Assembly: GCA_037903355.1 (NCBI GenBank)
Contig: JBAJFE010000041.1
Coordinates: 248,001 to 312,000 of the forward strand
Source of the DNA: Trichuris trichiura
Taxonomy: Eukaryota > Nematoda > Enoplea > Trichinellida > Trichuridae
Reading direction: 5' to 3'
Length of the DNA stretch: 64,000 nucleotides
Positions 21,132 to 33,561 of this stretch are shown here, piece after piece. The translations under genes and the position numbers were made by a program. The notes beneath the pieces were generated by a model that saw only the letters and a list, made by a program, of their open reading frames with translations, was not told the DNA's origin and did no database searches. The stretch's first letter is position 1. Each line of letters begins with the position of its first letter.

Positions 21132-23947
21132 TCATCTGGTGAGTGTGCAGCAATTATACCGCGTCACAATATTTGTCCAAATCCCACTTATGTCCACTCC
21201 TTGATCGCGGTTGTAAGTCGTATTATGTCTGATATATAGTGCTTCTTTAATTCTTCTTAACCGTAGATTGTTTTCGTAACATAAAACTCTTGGGGGGAGT
21301 GGTTGGGTAGATTGCGTCGCCTGCTCCACTACAGCAGAGGCTTGTTTGGCTTTTTCCATTGCAATTTTTGGGTCCACGATTGGTCTGCCTCGCTGTGTGG
21401 TTAGATTGGTGCCATTGTTGAGTATGGCTTTCGCGTTATTGTAACTCAGGGGTGGGGAACCTTTTTGGTGCCGCGGGCCGTTTAGACGTTTATAAGACCG
21501 TTCGCGGGCCGTATAGCGTATTTAAACGAAAAACAGCCTGCTTTATTTGCATGTATGTTTATTAAGTCACCCCTAATGGGATGCGTGGAACTGCTTTTCC
21601 CTGGTGAGGAAACTCTGAGATAAAAAGCAGAATTTTGAGACAATTCTGCAACCCAGTTGTAAAGAACATAATTGCAACTGCAGAGAACGAAATAACTTTT
21701 TTGTACTTCGAAGACATTATATGACAGGCGACCGGCGCAAACCGTTGAGAACGATAGCAGGAGAAGGCGAGAACTACGCCAGTGACTACTGAGAGCAAAA
21801 AAGCAGAAGTGCTCTAGCATGCTGGACAGTCGTTATCTCGAACAAAGCAATGGTCCACGCTACTTACGCGCACACACACTATAGTGGTGCCTGCTGCTTG
21901 TCAGCGAGGACTAACAATGTCGGTTTATCGACGGAGAGCCGACAACAGGGCAGTCTTCTGAGCCAGCCTGACACTCCCTGCTTGTTACGCAAGGTTTATG
22001 TTCTTACTAGGATTCACATCAAATACGTTTATCGCTTTATGAAAAATAACTTTCTACAATCACATTTCACTGAATTTCGCATCCATGCGCGGTTGCCCCA
22101 GCGCGTGGGCGGAAAATGGCTTCGCGGGCCGGATGGAATGGTCTTGCGGCCCGTATCCGGCCCGTGGGTCAGACGTTCCCCACCCTTGTTGTAACTTGTG
22201 AGCTTTTTATGTGTTCATTAAATCGATGCTCCAGGGTGTTTCCCGTTTCACCAATATAAATCCCTGAGCAAGAACATTCAACCGCGTATATTAATCCTGT
22301 CTTTTTGTTTGCGGGGATTTTAGTTTTGTCTGTGCGAAGAATTGCCCTGAGGTTGGGCGAACTTTTGGAAAAGACTCTGAAGCCTAATCTTTTTCCTAAT
22401 TGGACAATCTTTTCGCCTAAACCTGCCACATAAGGAATAACCAGACAAGTGTCGTGCGGAGTGTTTTGCTCTGGAGACTCACGTGTGCGAAGCTTGTGGT
22501 TGAGCACTTGGTTGATAAAGGATTTAGGATAACCGTTTTTGTAGAAGATTTTTCTAATGTAGTTAATTTCTGGTTGGAGATATTCGGGACTGCATAAATT
22601 GAATGCTCTGTCTATCATTCCGGAGAGGATACCACGCATTACTGATCGTGGGTGATGTGATGAAAAATTGAGGTACTGATCTGTGTGCGTGGGTTTTCTA
22701 TACACTCTGGTTTTAAGGCCTTCGCTTGAGCGAATAATTAAGGCGTCTAGAAAGGGCAAGGTTTTGTTATCTTCTTTTTCCATTGTGAAGACTATTTGGT
22801 TAGGACGGACGTTGTTGAGGAATTGTAAAAATTGTTCTTCTTTTCCAGCTTTTATAATGACAAAGATGTCGTCTACGTATCTTTTAAAAAGGCGTGGAGC
22901 TATGTGTCTGTCTATAGTTCTGAACATTTGTCTTTCAAAGTTTTCCATAAAGATTTCCGCTAATACAGGGGATAGGGGGCTTCCCATAGGTACTCCGTTA
23001 GATTGTTTATAGAACTTGTTATCAAAAGTGAAGTAATTGCCTTCTTGCATGCAAAACGAGACCAGCTTGACAATGTGAAAGGGATTTAATTTAGTTCTGC
23101 TGGGTAGATTTGTGTCCGTGTGGAGGAGATTGTGTAAGGTCTCTAGGGTGTCTGATATTGGGATGCTGGGAAATAAGTCTTTTACATCATAGCTGACTAA
23201 AATCTCGTCGGGTTCCAAACAATAGTTTCTTATTTCGTTGACGAGCGTTTTGCTGTTTTTGACAAAGGATGGTTCCTTGCCTGTTAGAGGTTTGATGATC
23301 TTACTTAAGTATCTACTGAGTTCAGTGGTGATGCTGTTAATTGTGGAGACTATCGGTCTCAGCGGGATATCTGGTTTGTGTACTTTTGGGAAACCATAGA
23401 GCTCGGGGGGTCTGAAGTTCGATGCAAACTTAAGATATGTTGTCATTTTGGTGATAGCAGGTTCTTTGGTTTCTGTGGCATATGTAATGAGAAAAGATCG
23501 GAGATTTTTTCAGGAAACTTCTGTAGGGTCGGTTGGTAGAGGGGTATAATTGCTGGTGTTCAAGATAGCTGTCATCTTTTCGATGTAGGTGCTTCTGTCA
23601 AGTAAGACGATTCTATTCCCTTTGTCTGCTTTGGTTATGATTCTGTTGGGTTGCTTCCTAAGTTTATATAAGCTGTTTATCTCATGTCGGCTTATGTTCG
23701 AAGTGGCAATGAAGTGGTGGCCTAGTATCAATGTAGATAAATTACTCTTGATCTGTGTGGCCTTTTGTGTGTCCGACGAAGATAGGCTGTCTTCAACTGA
23801 GGCAATGATGTCGAGAAGTGGTGGTTGTTTTGGTGTTGGGACGAAGTTATCATGAAAACATATTGTCCCGTACCAAGAAACCACGTTTTCAAAACGCGAT
23901 GTCTTTAGAAATTTCCAAGCTGACAAAAGTGAACCGCTGTTTTGCAA
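21132..23947 (-). mobile_element. Penelope-like retroelement (RT plus GIY-YIG), inactivated
   Basis: On the minus strand the frame reads through reverse-transcriptase motifs of the Penelope type: PNRIITKADKGN, LYGFPKVHKPDIPLRPIVS (motif row), MGSPLSPVLAEIFME, the catalytic KRYVDDIFVII, and TLPFLDALI. These are followed by a linker and a GIY-YIG endonuclease (LIYAVECSCSGIYIGETGN..EHRFNEH). The C-terminal tail LYIRHNTTYNRDQGVD is at 21132-21438. Three lesions are seen. An in-frame TGA at 23510-23512 separates 23947-23513 from the rest. A 742-bp hAT element splits the frame at 22189. The N terminus before NFVPTPKQPP is unrecognisable, suggesting 5' truncation or decay. Such elements insert using the GIY-YIG nuclease and reverse-transcribe at the target. 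This copy cannot be autonomous. Confidence 0.93.
21447..22188. mobile_element. Non-autonomous hAT element with perfect 8-bp target duplication
   Basis: The ends are CAGGGGTGGGGAAC at the left and the reverse complement CAAGGGTGGGGAACG at the right, short hAT-type terminal inverted repeats. Immediately outside both ends is TTGTAACT (21439-21446 and 22189-22196), the 8-bp duplication diagnostic of hAT insertion. GC-rich subterminal repeats (GCGGGCCG and relatives) are clustered near both ends, as in many hAT elements. There is no transposase; open frames inside are short and unlike any family. It sits inside the Penelope ORF between the GIY-YIG domain and the C-terminal tail, so it inserted after the Penelope copy. 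Confidence 0.93.
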
Positions 23948-25546
23948 ACAGAAGAATTGCTGATCAAAAGGGGTAAAGTTAAAAACGCGTTTATTGTTAC
24001 AGCGAAAAAGCTGACAAACGTGATAATTATACTGGGTACAGACTTGAAATTACTTCGTATAAGCGCGAAATGTGCTACTTCAAGAACGGACTGAACCTGC
24101 AAATCATATTGAGCGTTTCGGTAGTCATTATTGGCGATCTTTCCGCGTTCGGTAGGCTTGAACGGTGTTGTTTTTTCGGCTACAATTTGTAGTCAACCGT
24201 TTCGTCATTTGCGGTTTTTCCGCAAGCTGACTTTCGCTCTATTCTTCAATTCCACTGTGCCGAGCTCAGAGGCCATCGTTCCCGCAAATCGTTTGTTCAA
24301 GACGCTGTTTCGATCCGGTCGCGCAAAAGCAAGCTGTCATTTTCTATTGAAAATGTGCACGTTGAACTCGCTGACACGTTTGGCGAAATTTTTTTGTCGT
24401 GCCACTCTAATTTGCGGTTAAAGTTTAATATCTTTAGGTTGATTGGTCGGTTTCTTTCCATTGTTCTTGTTCTATGGTTTGCAAGTATATAGTAAGTTCG
24501 TACCGCCTGCAACTGTTTTTTTTGTTCGGTGCCTTGAACTTAGACGCACATATACGCTTCTTCACTCACACGTTGAATTACAGCAGCAATTTATTCTTAT
24601 TTCAGCTTTAGCGTTTACGTTCCTGCTTATACATTTATTTTATGAGCTTTATAAAAAGGATTAATGCCTGCAAGAAGTAATTATCCTTTTAAGCATAGCT
24701 ATTTAAGGCTCTGTTGTTATGTTGGTGTCTCTATTGCGTATTTAGCAATGCGCACCTGTTTCTTTCTGCTTCATTCTTGTAACTCCGTAGATCTTTACTA
24801 TATCTTACAATAGTTAGCTGTTTTCATGCATGCATAAAGCGAAAAACGAGCGTCAAATGCAATGAGAACTTGTGCACTTATGAAGAACGTACTTAAGTGT
24901 ATGTAATCGCAGCCTGCATTCTTCCACAAGAATACCGTACTCCATTTGCTCAACTTTCTAGAAATTTCTCATCATTAGCTACCATTGCACCCGATTTTTT
25001 GAGTAATAAATGCAAGGAGCATTATTCTAGAATGAAAACGTTTCTGTTTACAGCTTTTCGGAAAGTTACTATCCTTGAGCGCGGGAGTGGCTGTCATAAT
25101 GATTATAGCATAGATTTATGAAGGCATTCCATGTTTGTTGTCTATTTATAACTTGGGGTGCCGCTTTACCTTTTTACTATTCATATTTTTATTTTTGCTA
25201 AAGTAGCTGATTTTGCCCCAGCGCCTACTAACGTACGTAACCTGCACATCCTTTGCTAGCAAGTTATAGCTTGTCATTTTTAAAAAAGGAAAAATTTGCT
25301 TACTCGTTGGAAAGTACTTTTTTTCAAAAATTCCTTTATCTTTGTAGTTGCCGTTCCTTATTGGCGTGTACACTGGCTTTTATCTTGACCAAAATTACGA
25401 TGTAAGGCTTTGTAATAAGCTTATGTTCAAAATCGGCGCCCAAGTTAGCCTCGTTGTAGGTTCCAAAATTACCGTATCCGAATGAAATTTTGGAACAAAT
25501 CAAAGCCTGGTTGGAACAGCACAAAAAGTCTTCTTGAAACTACGCA
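23948..25546. other. Intergenic between Penelope element and XRCC1
   Basis: Several short open frames (for example 24131-24421, 24443-24664, 24897-25121) show no family resemblance. The promoter of XRCC1 must be near the right end. No clear promoter motif is seen. Confidence 0.4.
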
Positions 25547-27364
25547 ATGCCGAGCATAGAATTTTCGCGCGTCATCTCCTGCTCCAGCGAGGACAAAAGT
25601 TTTCCCGCGGAAAATCTGCTTTGCCCTCAAAATTTCAAAAAATGGAAAGGTTGCCCGGGTAGGTACTCCCGTCGTTCCGTATGCAAAATAAGACAGCAAA
25701 AATGTGGCCTGCCGTGTTGTCAGCTTCTTTTGATTTTGTTCTTCTTAGTGTATCTTTTTTTGTCTTGTTTATTTCGAAATACCATTACTTTAGTCGAGTA
25801 AAGCAAAAATAGATTAACGTAATGTTTTATCGTTTTTTTGGCCTTTTATGTAAAATAATTACCAATAAAAATTAGCTTTGGTTTATGCTGCTTGATTCAA
25901 AGCTTAAATGATGGGATACGTTCAATGTTTTGCTCCGTCATTTTAGGCGAAGACCGAGTAATCGTCGTGCTAGAGTTGCGAAAAGCTGAACGCATTGAAT
26001 CCATACAAATTGGCAATGAAACTTCAGCCTTTGTCGAAATCCAAGTTGGTCGTGCAGTTAGTGCGGACGAATACGAGGTGCTTCTTCCGGCCATGGCTTT
26101 CATGTCGCCGAAGGAAAGCCACCAGTTGGACCATATGAATCGCGTTCGCATGTTTTCAAAAGCTTGCCTGGTATCTAAGGTTGCGGACCAACTATGGGAT
26201 CGCGTCAAAGTGATCTGTACACAACCATTTAATCGGTCCGTCGGTTATGGCCTATCTTTCATTCGTCTTCAGTCGCCCGAAGAAGAGACAACTGAAAAGC
26301 AGCTTACTCCTGGGAGTTACGCTCAATTTGGAAAGTTTTTGTTGCAGGTAGTTTCAAGCGAAATGTTTGTTTGAATTGTATACAACTTGGCCAAATTAGG
26401 CTGACAACGACGCCAACAAGAAATCCACCAATTCAGTCGACCGCTTTGAACAATGGAGAATTAGCCACAAACTGTCAGTTGCTGATGTTGAAAAGGCCAC
26501 CAGTAAAGTGGCCAATTCGCACGAAAAAGTTAAGACTAATCACGACGAGCAGAGCAACGCCGAAAAATCGGATATACGTGATAGCGCTTCTCCAAAAAGA
26601 CAGTCGGCAAATAATAACCACATAGGACAGCGCCAGCTTGAAGCCAAAAAGCCGAAAAAGGCGCCACCTTTTTCCTGCTTGTTGAAAGGGGTTATTTTTG
26701 TCCTCAGCGGATTTATGCACCCGATGCGCGGTGATTTGAGAGACAAAGCAACTAAAATGGGCGCCACGTATCGCTCCAACTGGGACAACCAATGTACGCA
26801 CTTGATTTGTGCCTTTCCGAATACACCAAAGTATAAACAAGTTTTTGGCAAAGGACTTATCGTTAAAAAGGAATGGATTTTGGACTGCTTCAATGAAAAG
26901 AGAAGAATGCCTTTGCTCAGGTTAAACTGAACTTATTTCTATTATTCAAAAATAAGCAGCAGACGTCTCTATCAGCTATTGTACTAATATTTTTAAGTAT
27001 ATTTCCATACAGGCCATTTTGATTTGTGCGACGAGACTTCAATCTTCTTTTCTTTATGCAGATATCTTTTTGATGCGACTGGATACAAGTCTGGCGATGA
27101 CGAAATTGATTCCGACCATCCAAGCGCAGCGCAACCATCCACCAGCAGTAGTTCCATCATGCCAACAACGTTTGAAAGTTGCTCGGAACGAGTCTGTCGT
27201 TTAGTAGATGACTTATTTTAAGCTATTAAGGAACTGCGAATTTACAGCCGGCGCAAGAGAGTACAGCAAGCAATTTCGCCGAAGCGACAGACTCGAACGG
27301 TACCGACTCCGACGACATCTACAACCGAACAACCGATGATGAGAGTCCAACTGCCTCTAACTGA
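25547..27364 (+). CDS. XRCC1: XRCC1 homologue, five exons, without a second BRCT domain
   Basis: This is the scaffold protein of single-strand-break and base-excision repair in the nucleus. Exons: 25547-25658, 25947-26347, 26400-26920, 27062-27203, 27248-27364; introns 288, 52, 141 and 44 nt, all phase-consistent. The product is about 430 aa. Exons 1-2 give the XRCC1 N-terminal domain (SRVISCSSEDKSFPAENLL, VVLELRKAERIESIQIGNE, SAFVEI, RVRMFSKACLV, WDRVKVICTQPFN, GLSFIRLQSP). A charged linker with KKPKK (possible NLS) leads to BRCT1 at about residues 260-342 (GVIFVLSGFMHP..GDLRDKA, THLICAFPNTPKY, VKKEWILDC). Exon 5 is acidic (ATDSNGTDSDDIYN..TDDES), resembling the phospho-acceptor region of vertebrate XRCC1, and then stops. 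Vertebrate XRCC1 (about 633 aa) ends in a BRCT2 that binds DNA ligase III; none is seen before the gene-poor region. If exon 4 is unspliced the protein ends at 27221. Confidence 0.92.
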
Positions 27365-30300
27365 AACGTTGTATTACCGCACAAAAGTTTGCTTTAATCT
27401 CTTGCCTATTGCTCGGTGAGAAATAGTATTAATAATAATATTTAAATGGTAAGAGTAAGGGATTTCCATCATCCCTGTATGTTACACTGCTTTCCGCTTT
27501 AAGCTAGTAAGTCTTTAAGTTTTTCTTTTCACCATAGCACCTGTTGTTTTCATATTCCGCAAAGAAAGGACTTCTACGCATACTGTATAAAGAGCAAGCT
27601 TTTACGGCTGAGCGGTGAGAAGCTTGCTGATCGTTGTACGTTAGGCTTGAAAATGTTGTAACTGCGTTTGTGCGAATGAATTTTGCATAAGTTCTACCTG
27701 TTTGACCTGTAGTAGTGGGTTTTGCTATTTCAGCATTATCTAAAGCATTGTTTGTCCCTCAAGGTGGACGTAGCTGTAAGATGCAATTTTAAGACAGAGT
27801 TATCGCGTTTATTTAAAAATTTCTCAGCCTAGGAGACGCATTCCTTTAAAAATTAAAATTACAGAGAAAATTCCAAGCGGATAGCTGAACGATTGTTGTG
27901 CCCTAGGAAAGTCTGGTTGTTCTCGCTTGCCCGCCAGACGATGAGTGTCAGTCGGCGGTAACTGTTCCATTCCATTTATGGCTCTTTTTGTAGCGTACTG
28001 AAGTTTACTAGTGAATTAGCGTTCTGGCTAGAATGACAGGCAGTCTGTGTAGCTTTATCATTTTTCACTGAAGCACGATGCATTGACGCAAAAAGTCTCC
28101 TACAAATATGACATAATATTTATCCACAATTTAAATTCGCGTCCTGTCATAACTCATTTGTTTTGTTCAACTGTCGTTAGTGCCTCAAACAGACAGCACA
28201 CTCCACTTCACATTGGTTCAATATAAGCGCATTGATGAATTATGCCTAATGAAGTAATTATCTGTTGCGAACGTGGCACACATTGTTCTCTTGTATCAAG
28301 GTAACCTTAAACTTTGTATTGGACTTCATTCAGCCGTTTGACGTCTCAAGAAACTGTTTTGCAGCGCTTCGCAGTGTCGAAATTTCCCGGAATTGTTCAT
28401 TAACTCAATAGAGCAGCGGACACGCTAGGACGTGTTCTAAAGGTGTGTACAATTTGCTACGGTAAGGACGACGAGACGAAGTGTGAAAGTTTTTCAAAAA
28501 TTTCTTATAAACGCTATGTTATAAAGTTGCTATTACAACTTAATAATCTATGTTACGCTTTTCGGTCGTTCTACGCTGCCGGTCTTCCTAACATGACTTT
28601 GGCACAGTTTTTTTGATGACCAATTAGGTGTAAGGTGTTTGTGGTTTGTTAAGTACGATTGCTTGTTACGAAGACGCCCTAAATGTCTCACGCAAAAATA
28701 TTTCTATTCAATAATCTGCCCAAGGGAACAAGTCAGCTTCTATTGGCTGAAAATTGTTTCAAAAAGTTCTCTTATACATTAACACCGTCGTAAAGGTAAA
28801 TAATTTTACCGTATCTGCCTAAAAGACAACTTAGTAAAATAATAACAAGTGTAGCGCGTGTTGATCGACCGTTGAAAATAAGCATACAAGTTGACGCTAA
28901 TGCTGCTTGATGGATGCCCTTTAGAACTTTTCGCCTTCTTCAAAGCTTTTTCACTTTTGCAAGAAGCTGTAACGCATAGAAATTTGTTATCGTGCTTCAG
29001 GGTATACATAAGTAAAGAAGAACTTTTCCTTTTAGTCATTTGAAGCTTGGAGATGCAGCAACCGATTTGCATTATTTTAATAGCGTTAATATCTCAGCAT
29101 TACGCTAAGTCAATGCGTATGGAAAAAGTTTGATTGTAAGAAACTTTAACCTTTTCCTTGTTTTCATTTGTTGCTGAATGACGTAAGCTATTTCTATACG
29201 CTTCTTCTTGGTTAAAGTGAAAGCATTAACGCTTTCCAAGTTTATTCAACGGGTTCATTTTGCGGCCTGATGAATTTTGTTACTGGGACGCGCGTTAAGT
29301 TGAAACTCTTAGAAATGTTGGCTACTGTTCGAATGTTGAAGGCGGGAAGAGCTCTACACTTACTTAAAGCTTTGCATGGGATGCTATTGCGCCTATATGC
29401 GAAGTTGCGACTTAGTTCATATTGTTGTTCGGTTGCCGGTTAGGTTTACTGCCTAAAGCGTTTTGTTAAGGTTAGCTGAAACAAATCTGATTAATGTTAC
29501 GATCAACTGTGCTGAACATACGAATAAGCTTGTCGTCAACCTAACTTAATTATGTGTGCGGCTTTTGCATCGAAGAAAGAAGGAGCAAGTCGCTCCTTTC
29601 AAAGTGACGAATAGAATAAATGGTTTCTCTGCCAGTTAGACGGACAATAAGAGAAAGTACAAACAAAAACTTCTCAATTGAGTAATTAAAATCCGTAACC
29701 TCGCCGAGAGGTTCTCTCTGCTGAAAAGCTTTGCCAACTCTGGCGAGTTAGGCGATAACTTCACGCAGTCGTGAACAATAATCTAATAAAGCATTTTAAT
29801 GTTCTCCTATGACCTTTCGTTTATCAAATTTTCTTCGTCAATACACAGATACGTTCAAAGGGAAATGAAAAAGGCAAAATATATTACGTAGCGTATTCAA
29901 GCTTGGCACTTTTGTCTAAATGAATAACGCTTCCCGCTTCCTTTTGTGACTGCATGCTATTTCTGCAGTGAAAATTTCTTTCCGACCACCGTATTAATAC
30001 GTACGAACGAACAAGGTATGATGAAGCCTTTTCGCTGCGCTAACAGTTTTTTGAAGCGTATTTTCACTGCCTATATTCGGGATACTTCCCGAAGCATACC
30101 GAACAAGGAATGTTTAATCATTGATCACATTTCTCAACCGCACATAATAGATATCGGCTCAGAATAGGCTTTTCAATCCTTTAAACACTCTGCCCTAGCT
30201 TCTAGTGTTGTATAGCTTTTTTGTCGAATGAGCTGGAGAGCGTCCTACGATGCTTGGTCGTTTTTCCTTTTAAGGAAAGCGCTTCGTCCTCCCTACATTA

Positions 30301-33300
30301 TCATATTCTGGCATTTCACAAAAAAACATGTTTTCCGACAAATTTCATGTCGTGTTAGTTTTTGGGATCGTATAGGTTGAAACCTGGTTGTCAAGTAAGC
30401 AGTATCGCCAGGGTCAGCCCGGCAGCGTCAGGGAAATAGTGCGATCGAATAGAGTTGGTAAAGAGATTTAAGAATTACACGAAAGCTTGTAATGCATTGA
30501 GAAAGGATCAATACGATCTCTGCGATGAATCCAACGTGCCTTCGATACGCAATGTAGCACGGAGAGAACCTTTGTAGTGTTTGCTTTCCGGAGTTGCGAG
30601 ATGAGTTATGTCCTAACGAGAACTAGTCAGCAAGGCGACTTTAGCAATCAGTGAATAGTCGTCTATTATCGCTTTGATCTGTCCGATTATTCTCTCTTGA
30701 CGTAGAAACGTAGCGACCATATTGCTGAGTTGCTCCTTTTTTGGTTGGCCCTTCTTGTCCACGCGCGTGATGGACAGACCGCTTACTTGCTGGACAGTGT
30801 TCTTCGCGTCCCCATCACATCAAGTCGATAATACTACTGCTTTCAGAGCCTAATTGAAGGCTCACAATGAGCAGACGGGACGTTTATCATTGTATCGTTT
30901 TGGAAGGTTCTTTCGTCTTCCAAATTTTCAAGTATAATTGTTTATTTACATTTTTGCCATGTTGACAATTTCCAGCATCCCGCTCAGGTATAAACTGGTT
31001 GTTCCAGTTAGGCATCAGCCTTTCCGCGCGCGCGCTGGAATAAACAACGGGAAAGTCATTTGAAATGATCTCACCTCCAAGGTTTTAGATGGCATTTATC
31101 GCTTCGGCGGTTTAGTTGCCGCCAAGCGCCAATGCTTTTCGTTTACCCTTACTGACTTCTAAATTGAGACCAAAAGTTACCCCTTGAAATTCTCATTTTA
31201 AAACTTTCGCAAGTGCCCAAATTAGGGGTTGTAGGGAATAGCGTTGGCTGAACAAGATCAACCGCCAAATGCGCGGTCCATTGGCTTGATCCTACGTGAA
31301 GGGGTTACCCATCTCTATCAGGCCAGCGCGCGCTCAAAAATCCGGACGGTGTCGTAGAGTTTGAATTTCAAATTATCTCGGCGCTGAAGCTCAAGCGACT
31401 TCAGAGTAGTAAGATTGCTGAAATTTTTCGGTATTATTGACAGACCAAAAAACTAAACAGATAGCTTTTCTTCACTGACAAAAATGAAGGCGACGAAATG
31501 AAATTGGACTATTTAGGCGACAGCTGAAGCCTTTTTCCAATCGCTTCTTATTAGATCCTTATACGATACTTCATTTTCGAAGCTCGACATCTCCCGACTG
31601 CCTTCGCGAAAACAATAAGTAATGAGCCGTTATATGGTTGCTGTTCGGTTCGAAATTGATTTATAGCTTCCTTAACAAAGCAGTCTTTATTCGCAAGCAA
31701 CATCCGACGCGCATGGATAGGCGTTGGTTTAGTTTGGAAGTGTCTCTCCTATTGACAAAGGCAAAGCTGTGCAGATTTCGCCCTTTTCAAGCTTGATTAT
31801 TATTGCCAACGAAGGCGGGTCAAATAAAGCTCGCGACTACCGGATGCTTAGCGGCTTATTCTCTGCTTTTAATAATCTGCCAAGCCTCATAGTCTGCCTC
31901 TAGCTTGACAGCATAGAGACGCTTTTAGCTAACGACATGTAAGGCCACTGTTAGGTTAAGAAGATTGCGCGATAAATATCGAACCTTTTGCGTCAATACC
32001 TCATTTGCATACGGAGGAGTTACAAAGGCGAAATGTCGTGCCTAGAAGATTCTCAAATAGCCGTGGCGGCAAAGAAGCTCACACACTTCTTTTATCGCTG
32101 CAACAAAGCAGGCGGGGAAGCTCTTGTCGCAATGCGGTTATAAAAGCTGTTGACTAAAAATAATTAAATTTTCTGCAGCGAGTTATGGCAAAATTGTTTT
32201 TATCGGACCCCTCTCGTAAACGTCTCGTGAAGGCGGGCTGTTTAAGAACGTTGGACGATGTTTGACATTTTAGTTAAGCAAATCTTATCCGGAAGTTTTT
32301 TGAGTTGACGCCGAATATGGCCATTGTACGAAAAGCAGCTTTGCGCGCGAAGAATAGCGCTTGTGTCCTAATGGGATAGCTCTAACGTAGGACTAAGGAT
32401 ACTGGTGTCCAATGGTTCGTCGCTTTGAATAGTGTTCCATACTAACATTGTTAGTGCACGTAGGCTGTTCCTCATGTTGACAGCCAATAGACAATACCTG
32501 GTAGTGGACGGTGCCGTGGCTGCATTCAAAGCTGGAAGAGAAAATAGTTACATCGCCTCCATAGACAATCATTGCTGTTCTTGGCTACGTGTCACATTCG
32601 TCGCTTGATCAAACTGACATATAGACTACCTTTTCAATACTGTTTCCATTGACAGCTGAATCGGCTTCGTTTAGGTAAACTTAATCGCTACTCAACGTGG
32701 GCAGCGACAATTCCTGATTGTGGAAATTGAGCAGATCTTTAACCATTGTTAGTTCCTAAGTTCAGTTTTCTCTTTTCCTGTTGCTTCGTTTGTTCATCTT
32801 TTATTGGTAGCTTGTTTAGTCAGCCATCAAAATTGGTTGTGTGTTCTAGCTGCGGCGGGAAATGATGCGGAAGAATCGCAACCCTAATGGATCGCCCTGT
32901 CCCAACCTGTTACGTATACGGCTTGAGCGTATGTCAATTTTGCATTTCTTTCTTCGGCAAGGAGTCGACAGACTGTTGCGCGTTAGGATGGTTGAGTCGT
33001 TACGATTTGACAAAACGGTAAAATCCGATTGGCGTCCCATTGGTCATTGCCACTATGGCGCCGCCGGCCTCTTTATAAAAGTAAAAGTTCAGATAAAGGG
33101 ATTGCATCTCGGCGAGGCGTCCGCTCAACCCTTCTCACCTAGTTGTAACCATTTCGTAGCGCTTAACAGTTAAGATGGCGCTTTGTAATTCCCGGTTCGC
33201 GCGTATCGATTGTTATGCCCTAATATGGCAAGTGCGCCGTTTCTCGATCCAATTTATAGTTGGACTGATTGCGGTAAGAGATGTTGACAAGACATTCGTT

Positions 33301-33561
33301 GCAACGGCTTTCGCTAATTCGCCTACGCTCTTTGCCCTCGTCTCCGGAGCGTTAGCCCACCAAACAAGCTCGTATAACATGTAGCAACATACCTCGGCGA
33401 GGCTACTTGTCAGCCTAGCACACGGGGCGTAAATGAAATTTTTGCTCTTCCTTCCCATCCTTCCATAGGCGACCGCAGCGCTAATCTGCCAGCCGCCTTG
33501 GTTGCCTATAACTCTATTTTGCAGTTTGATTGCCAATCCGATAGGAAGCAAATGGTCGGCA
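27365..33561. other. Six-kilobase gene-poor stretch
   Basis: Almost no open frame of 60 codons or more occurs between 27.4 and 32.8 kb, and those present (28806-29072 minus, 29946-30167 plus) lack any family signature. I see no terminal inverted repeats, tandem arrays or clear RNA genes. Frames at 32862-33173 and 33175-33384 (+) start with ATG but are unrecognised. Part of this may be 5' untranslated or intronic sequence of the Ras-like gene, or old decayed repeats. Confidence 0.45.

Noticed and set aside
22683..23855. Plus-strand frames over the Penelope RT
   Set aside because: They are shadows of the minus-strand reverse-transcriptase frame, which carries the YVDD and GIY-YIG motifs.
28000..32800. 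A hidden large gene in the ORF-poor stretch
   Set aside because: I could not assemble any chain of phase-compatible exons or a recognisable motif; composition alone is not evidence.
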